Shown: positions 32,092-34,320 of the stretch, piece after piece
How the letters are laid out: every line of letters starts with the position of its first letter
Position numbering within the stretch: the first letter of the stretch is position 1
Assembly: GCF_016863495.1 (NCBI RefSeq)
Contig: NZ_BOOZ01000062.1
Location: 1-34,320 of the forward strand
From: Micromonospora andamanensis
GTDB lineage: Bacteria; Actinomycetota; Actinomycetes; Mycobacteriales; Micromonosporaceae
Direction: 5' to 3'
Length of the DNA: 34,320 bases
Program-made: the position numbers and the translations under genes
The notes under the pieces: model-generated
Seen by the model: the letters and a program-made list of their open reading frames with translations, nothing else
Told to the model about the DNA's origin: nothing
Databases searched by the model: none

Positions 32092-33297
32092 ATGACGGTC
32101 GTGCACCCGATCACCCGAGCCTGGATCACCACAGGTGGTACCGGCGCCCAGAACTACGACGAGTTCGCCGACGACGCGGAGATCACCGCGATCATCGAGG
32201 CGAATCCGCACAGCGCCCTCGGCATCGAGATGCCGCACAAGGCACCGGAGAGCCTCGGCCTGTCGTTCGCCGACGCCCTGCCGGCCGCGGTGAGCCGGCT
32301 CGCCGAGGCGAAGGCCGACGGCAGTTACACCCCGGCCGAACAGGTGGTGGTGCTGTACCGGATCAGCGCGCCGGGCGAGGAGCCGGCCTACGGGCTGTTC
32401 GCCATGGTCGACACCGATCAGATCTCCACCCGGGCCGACGAGCCCGGCCTGGTCATCCGCAACGAGGACGTCTTCATCGCGAAGGTGCGCGAGCGGGTCG
32501 CGCTGGCCCAGGCTTTGGGGCACCTGCTCTCACCGGTGCTGCTGTTGCAGACCGGGCGCGGCGACGAACTGCACGAGGCGCTCGCGGCAGCCACCGACAC
32601 GGCCGGGGCGCCCGCCGCCACCGACACCGACCAGGCCGGACGTACCCACGCCATCTGGCTTGTCGGTCCGGGCCGGCAGCAGGACGAGCTGACCGCGCTG
32701 GCCGGTGGCGGCGAATTGGTGGTCGCCGACGGCAACCACCGCAGCCTGGCCGCGCAGACAGGTGGGATGTCCCGGTTCCTGGCGGTCGTGACCACACCGG
32801 CTTCGGTGGCTATCCAGCCGTACAATCGCCTGGTCAGCGAGCTGACCACCACCCCCGGGGAGCTGCTCGAACGGCTGGCCGCCGCCGGGGCGCGGATCAC
32901 CGCGTTCGACGGCCCGGCCGAGGTGCCGGCGACCGGCGGCACCGTCGTGCTCCAGCTTCCCGACCAGGCGTACGCGGTGACGCTGCCGCACACCGCTGCC
33001 AGCCGGCTGGAGAATCTCGACCACGCCCTGGTCGAGCGGATGCTGCTGCGCGACGCCCTCGGTCTGGATCCGGGCGACAAGCGGATCACCTACGTCGGCG
33101 GTGACTACCCGGCGAGTTGGCTCACCGGTGAGGTCGAGGCCGGTCGAGCCGAGTTGGCCGTCCTCATTGCGCCGGTGACCGTCGACGACTTCGTCGCGGT
33201 GAACCTGGCCCGCGAGAAGATGCCGCGCAAGAGCACCTGGTTCACCCCGAAGGCGCGTGGCGGCCTGGTGGTCGCCGAACTGCCCGAGCGGTCCTGA
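32092..33297 (+). CDS. DUF1015 family protein
   Basis: This 401-residue protein of the DUF1015 family is a widespread group of unknown function. Typical motifs are the central VVADGNHRSLAAQTGG (family consensus ADGHHR), VYIRNEDVF-like LVIRNEDVFIAKVRERV, and the C-terminal REKMPRKSTWFTPKARGGLV. It appears to be soluble and cytoplasmic. The substitution of Asn for the first His of the HHR motif is visible. The ATG at 32092 is the first plausible start; the in-frame extension to 32014 is Pro/Ala-rich. It is followed by a hairpin and rpiB. Confidence 0.88.
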   Translation: MTVVHPITRAWITTGGTGAQNYDEFADDAEITAIIEANPHSALGIEMPHKAPESLGLSFADALPAAVSRLAEAKADGSYTPAEQVVVLYRISAPGEEPAYGLFAMVDTDQISTRADEPGLVIRNEDVFIAKVRERVALAQALGHLLSPVLLLQTGRGDELHEALAAATDTAGAPAATDTDQAGRTHAIWLVGPGRQQDELTALAGGGELVVADGNHRSLAAQTGGMSRFLAVVTTPASVAIQPYNRLVSELTTTPGELLERLAAAGARITAFDGPAEVPATGGTVVLQLPDQAYAVTLPHTAASRLENLDHALVERMLLRDALGLDPGDKRITYVGGDYPASWLTGEVEAGRAELAVLIAPVTVDDFVAVNLAREKMPRKSTWFTPKARGGLVVAELPERS

Positions 33298-33304
33298 CCC
33301 GTCC

Positions 33305-33353
33305 GGCCCGTCCCGTCCGCCACCCGCCCCGGCGGTGCCCGGTGGGACGGGCC
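33305..33353 (+). terminator. Hairpin between DUF1015 gene and rpiB
   Basis: GGCCCGTCCC at 33305-33314 pairs perfectly with GGGACGGGCC at 33344-33353. The 29-base interior can itself pair through CCGCC and GGCGG. It begins eight bases after the DUF1015 stop and ends 16 bases before the rpiB start, so it may terminate or attenuate transcription. Confidence 0.6.
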
Positions 33354-33369
33354 TGACAGACTGCGCGGT

Positions 33370-33837
33370 ATGCGCGTCTACCTGGGATCCGATCACGCCG
33401 GTTTCGAGTTGAAGGTGCACCTGGCCAACCACCTCGCCAAGCAGGGGTACGAGGTGGTCGACATCGGCCCGCACGCCTTCGACCCGGAGGACGACTACCC
33501 GGCCTTCTGCCTGCACGCCGGCACCCGAGTGGTGGCTGACCCGGGCAGCCTCGGTGTGGTCATCGGCGGCTCCGGCAACGGCGAGCAGATCGCCTCGAAC
33601 AAGGTCGCGGGGGTGCGGGCGGCGCTGGCGTGGAACGTGGAGACCGCCCAGCTGGGTCGGCAGCACAACGACGCGAACGTGGTCGCCGTCGGGGCCCGCC
33701 AGCACACCCTCGACGAGGCCACCGCCATCGTCGAGGCGTTCCTGACCACCTCGTTCTCGGGCAGTGACCGGCACGCCCGCCGGATCGCCCAGGTCGCCGA
33801 GTACGAGCGCACCCGGCAGTTGCCCGACCTGCCCTGA
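33370..33837 (+). CDS. rpiB: Ribose-5-phosphate isomerase B
   Basis: This 155-residue RpiB/LacAB-fold isomerase interconverts ribose 5-phosphate and ribulose 5-phosphate in the pentose phosphate pathway. It has the start MRVYLGSDHAGFELK, the DIGPHAFDPEDDYP loop and the anion-hole GGSGNGEQIASNKV. The Glu in GNGEQ replaces the catalytic Cys of the E. coli enzyme, as in the Mycobacterium tuberculosis type. HNDANVVAVGAR and the C-terminal RHARRIAQVAEYE complete the family pattern. It is convergent with the small gene downstream. Confidence 0.95.
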   Translation: MRVYLGSDHAGFELKVHLANHLAKQGYEVVDIGPHAFDPEDDYPAFCLHAGTRVVADPGSLGVVIGGSGNGEQIASNKVAGVRAALAWNVETAQLGRQHNDANVVAVGARQHTLDEATAIVEAFLTTSFSGSDRHARRIAQVAEYERTRQLPDLP

Positions 33838-33894
33838 CGGTGACGACCGGATCCGGGTCGGGCGGCACCGTCTCGGCGGCCGACCGACCCCGGG

Positions 33895-34221
33895 TCAGCG
33901 ACGGGGCAGTTCGTCGCGCGGGGTCCAGTTGCGGCGGACGATGACGACCCGCTCCGCCGCCGCGGCGAGATCCTCGTCGGTGGGTCGGGCAGCGTCCCGG
34001 GCCCGCATGGCGGCGGTCACGCTCACCTGCGACGAGCCGGACCCGACAAGCCCGCGCAGCCCGCGCTCACCCTCCTCGGGAGCGCCGTTACGTCGCCCCC
34101 GGGGGGCGTCACCGCCGTCGTGCACCCCGGCCGTGGTGGCCGCCGCACCTGTGTCGGCCCCGCCACCGGGAACGCCGTGGTGCCGGTGCCGCCGCCGTCG
34201 CCTTTCCCCGCCATCCGCCAC
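33895..34221 (-). CDS. Small basic hypothetical protein, 108 aa
   Basis: This is an unrecognised protein with a low-complexity N-terminus (GGERRRRRHRHHGVPGGG) and a Gly/Ala/Asp-rich middle. The more ordered C-terminal half contains VSVTAAMRARDAARPTDEDL and VVIVRRNWTPRDELPRR, which looks like a conserved functional tail. The GTG at 34221 is preceded by a G-run; the frame continues upstream to 34296 without support. It may bind nucleic acid or a partner through the Arg/His cluster, but that is speculation. Confidence 0.6.
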   Translation of the reverse strand: MADGGERRRRRHRHHGVPGGGADTGAAATTAGVHDGGDAPRGRRNGAPEEGERGLRGLVGSGSSQVSVTAAMRARDAARPTDEDLAAAAERVVIVRRNWTPRDELPRR

Positions 34222-34320
34222 CCCCCGACCGTACCCCCGCCCCACCCGCCCTCCCTCGGCGATCTTGCACTTTTCGTCGGGACAGAAGCGGAGCAAGGGG
34301 GCAGAGCGGCGACCAGAAGG
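34222..34320. other. Upstream region of the last gene, to the window edge
   Basis: This should contain the promoter of the leftward 108-aa gene. It includes GATCTTGCACTTTTCGTCGG at 34261-34280, which resembles one arm of intergenic palindromes I associate with Micromonospora genomes. The other arm, if present, is outside the window. No gene is supported. Confidence 0.3.

Noticed and set aside
1..34320. CRISPR arrays, tRNA or rRNA genes, prophage or insertion sequences
   Set aside because: I looked for regularly spaced repeats, cloverleaf-like segments, integrase or transposase motifs and found none; the only mobile-type trace is the PIN toxin fragment.

Overview
The window is high-GC, densely packed chromosomal DNA. 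It looks like an actinomycete of the Micromonosporaceae (Micromonospora type). The evidence is the strong G/C bias at third codon positions, frequent GTG starts, and a set of actinobacterial families: an Rv2466c-like DsbA protein, a group II truncated globin, DUF5130, a class F-type sortase, Uma2 and the OtsB-GH15 fusion. The family placement is inference. I see no rRNA, tRNA, CRISPR array, phage or intact transposon.

Layout. 1-4133: leftward otsA and an otsB::GH15 fusion (trehalose), closed by a hairpin. 4477-8006: rightward ettA, a thioesterase, an unknown protein and a YbjN-domain protein. 8050-11194: leftward truncated globin, MFS transporter and MscS channel. 11444-11977: rightward HNH endonuclease, separated from a leftward sortase/surface-protein pair (12169-13560) by a 24-bp perfect inverted repeat. 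13633-14082: leftward Lrp/AsnC regulator.

14231-24773: the centrepiece is an eleven-gene operon in which ten genes are joined by 4-base or 1-base overlaps. It encodes tryptophan 2,3-dioxygenase, kynureninase, kynurenine 3-monooxygenase, 2-aminomuconate semialdehyde dehydrogenase, 2-oxopent-4-enoate hydratase, acylating acetaldehyde dehydrogenase, 4-hydroxy-2-oxovalerate aldolase, 4-oxalocrotonate decarboxylase, 2-aminomuconate deaminase, 3-hydroxyanthranilate dioxygenase and ACMS decarboxylase. Together these take tryptophan through kynurenine, 3-hydroxyanthranilate and 2-aminomuconate to pyruvate and acetyl-CoA, with alanine released by kynureninase. The only clearly missing step is kynurenine formamidase. 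The divergent Lrp-type regulator and two 10-bp direct repeats between it and kynA suggest amino-acid-responsive control. The pathway itself is known from proteobacteria. Its compact, near-complete arrangement here, the dioxygenase with Ser where the catalytic His is usually found, and the missing formamidase are the main points of interest.

24773-34221: a decayed VapC (PIN) toxin fragment, an amidase-signature enzyme, a small membrane protein and a DUF5130 protein (overlapping genes), a strong terminator, leftward Uma2 and aminopeptidase N, then rightward DsbA-like protein, a disordered basic protein, DUF1015 and ribose-5-phosphate isomerase B, and a final leftward small unknown gene.
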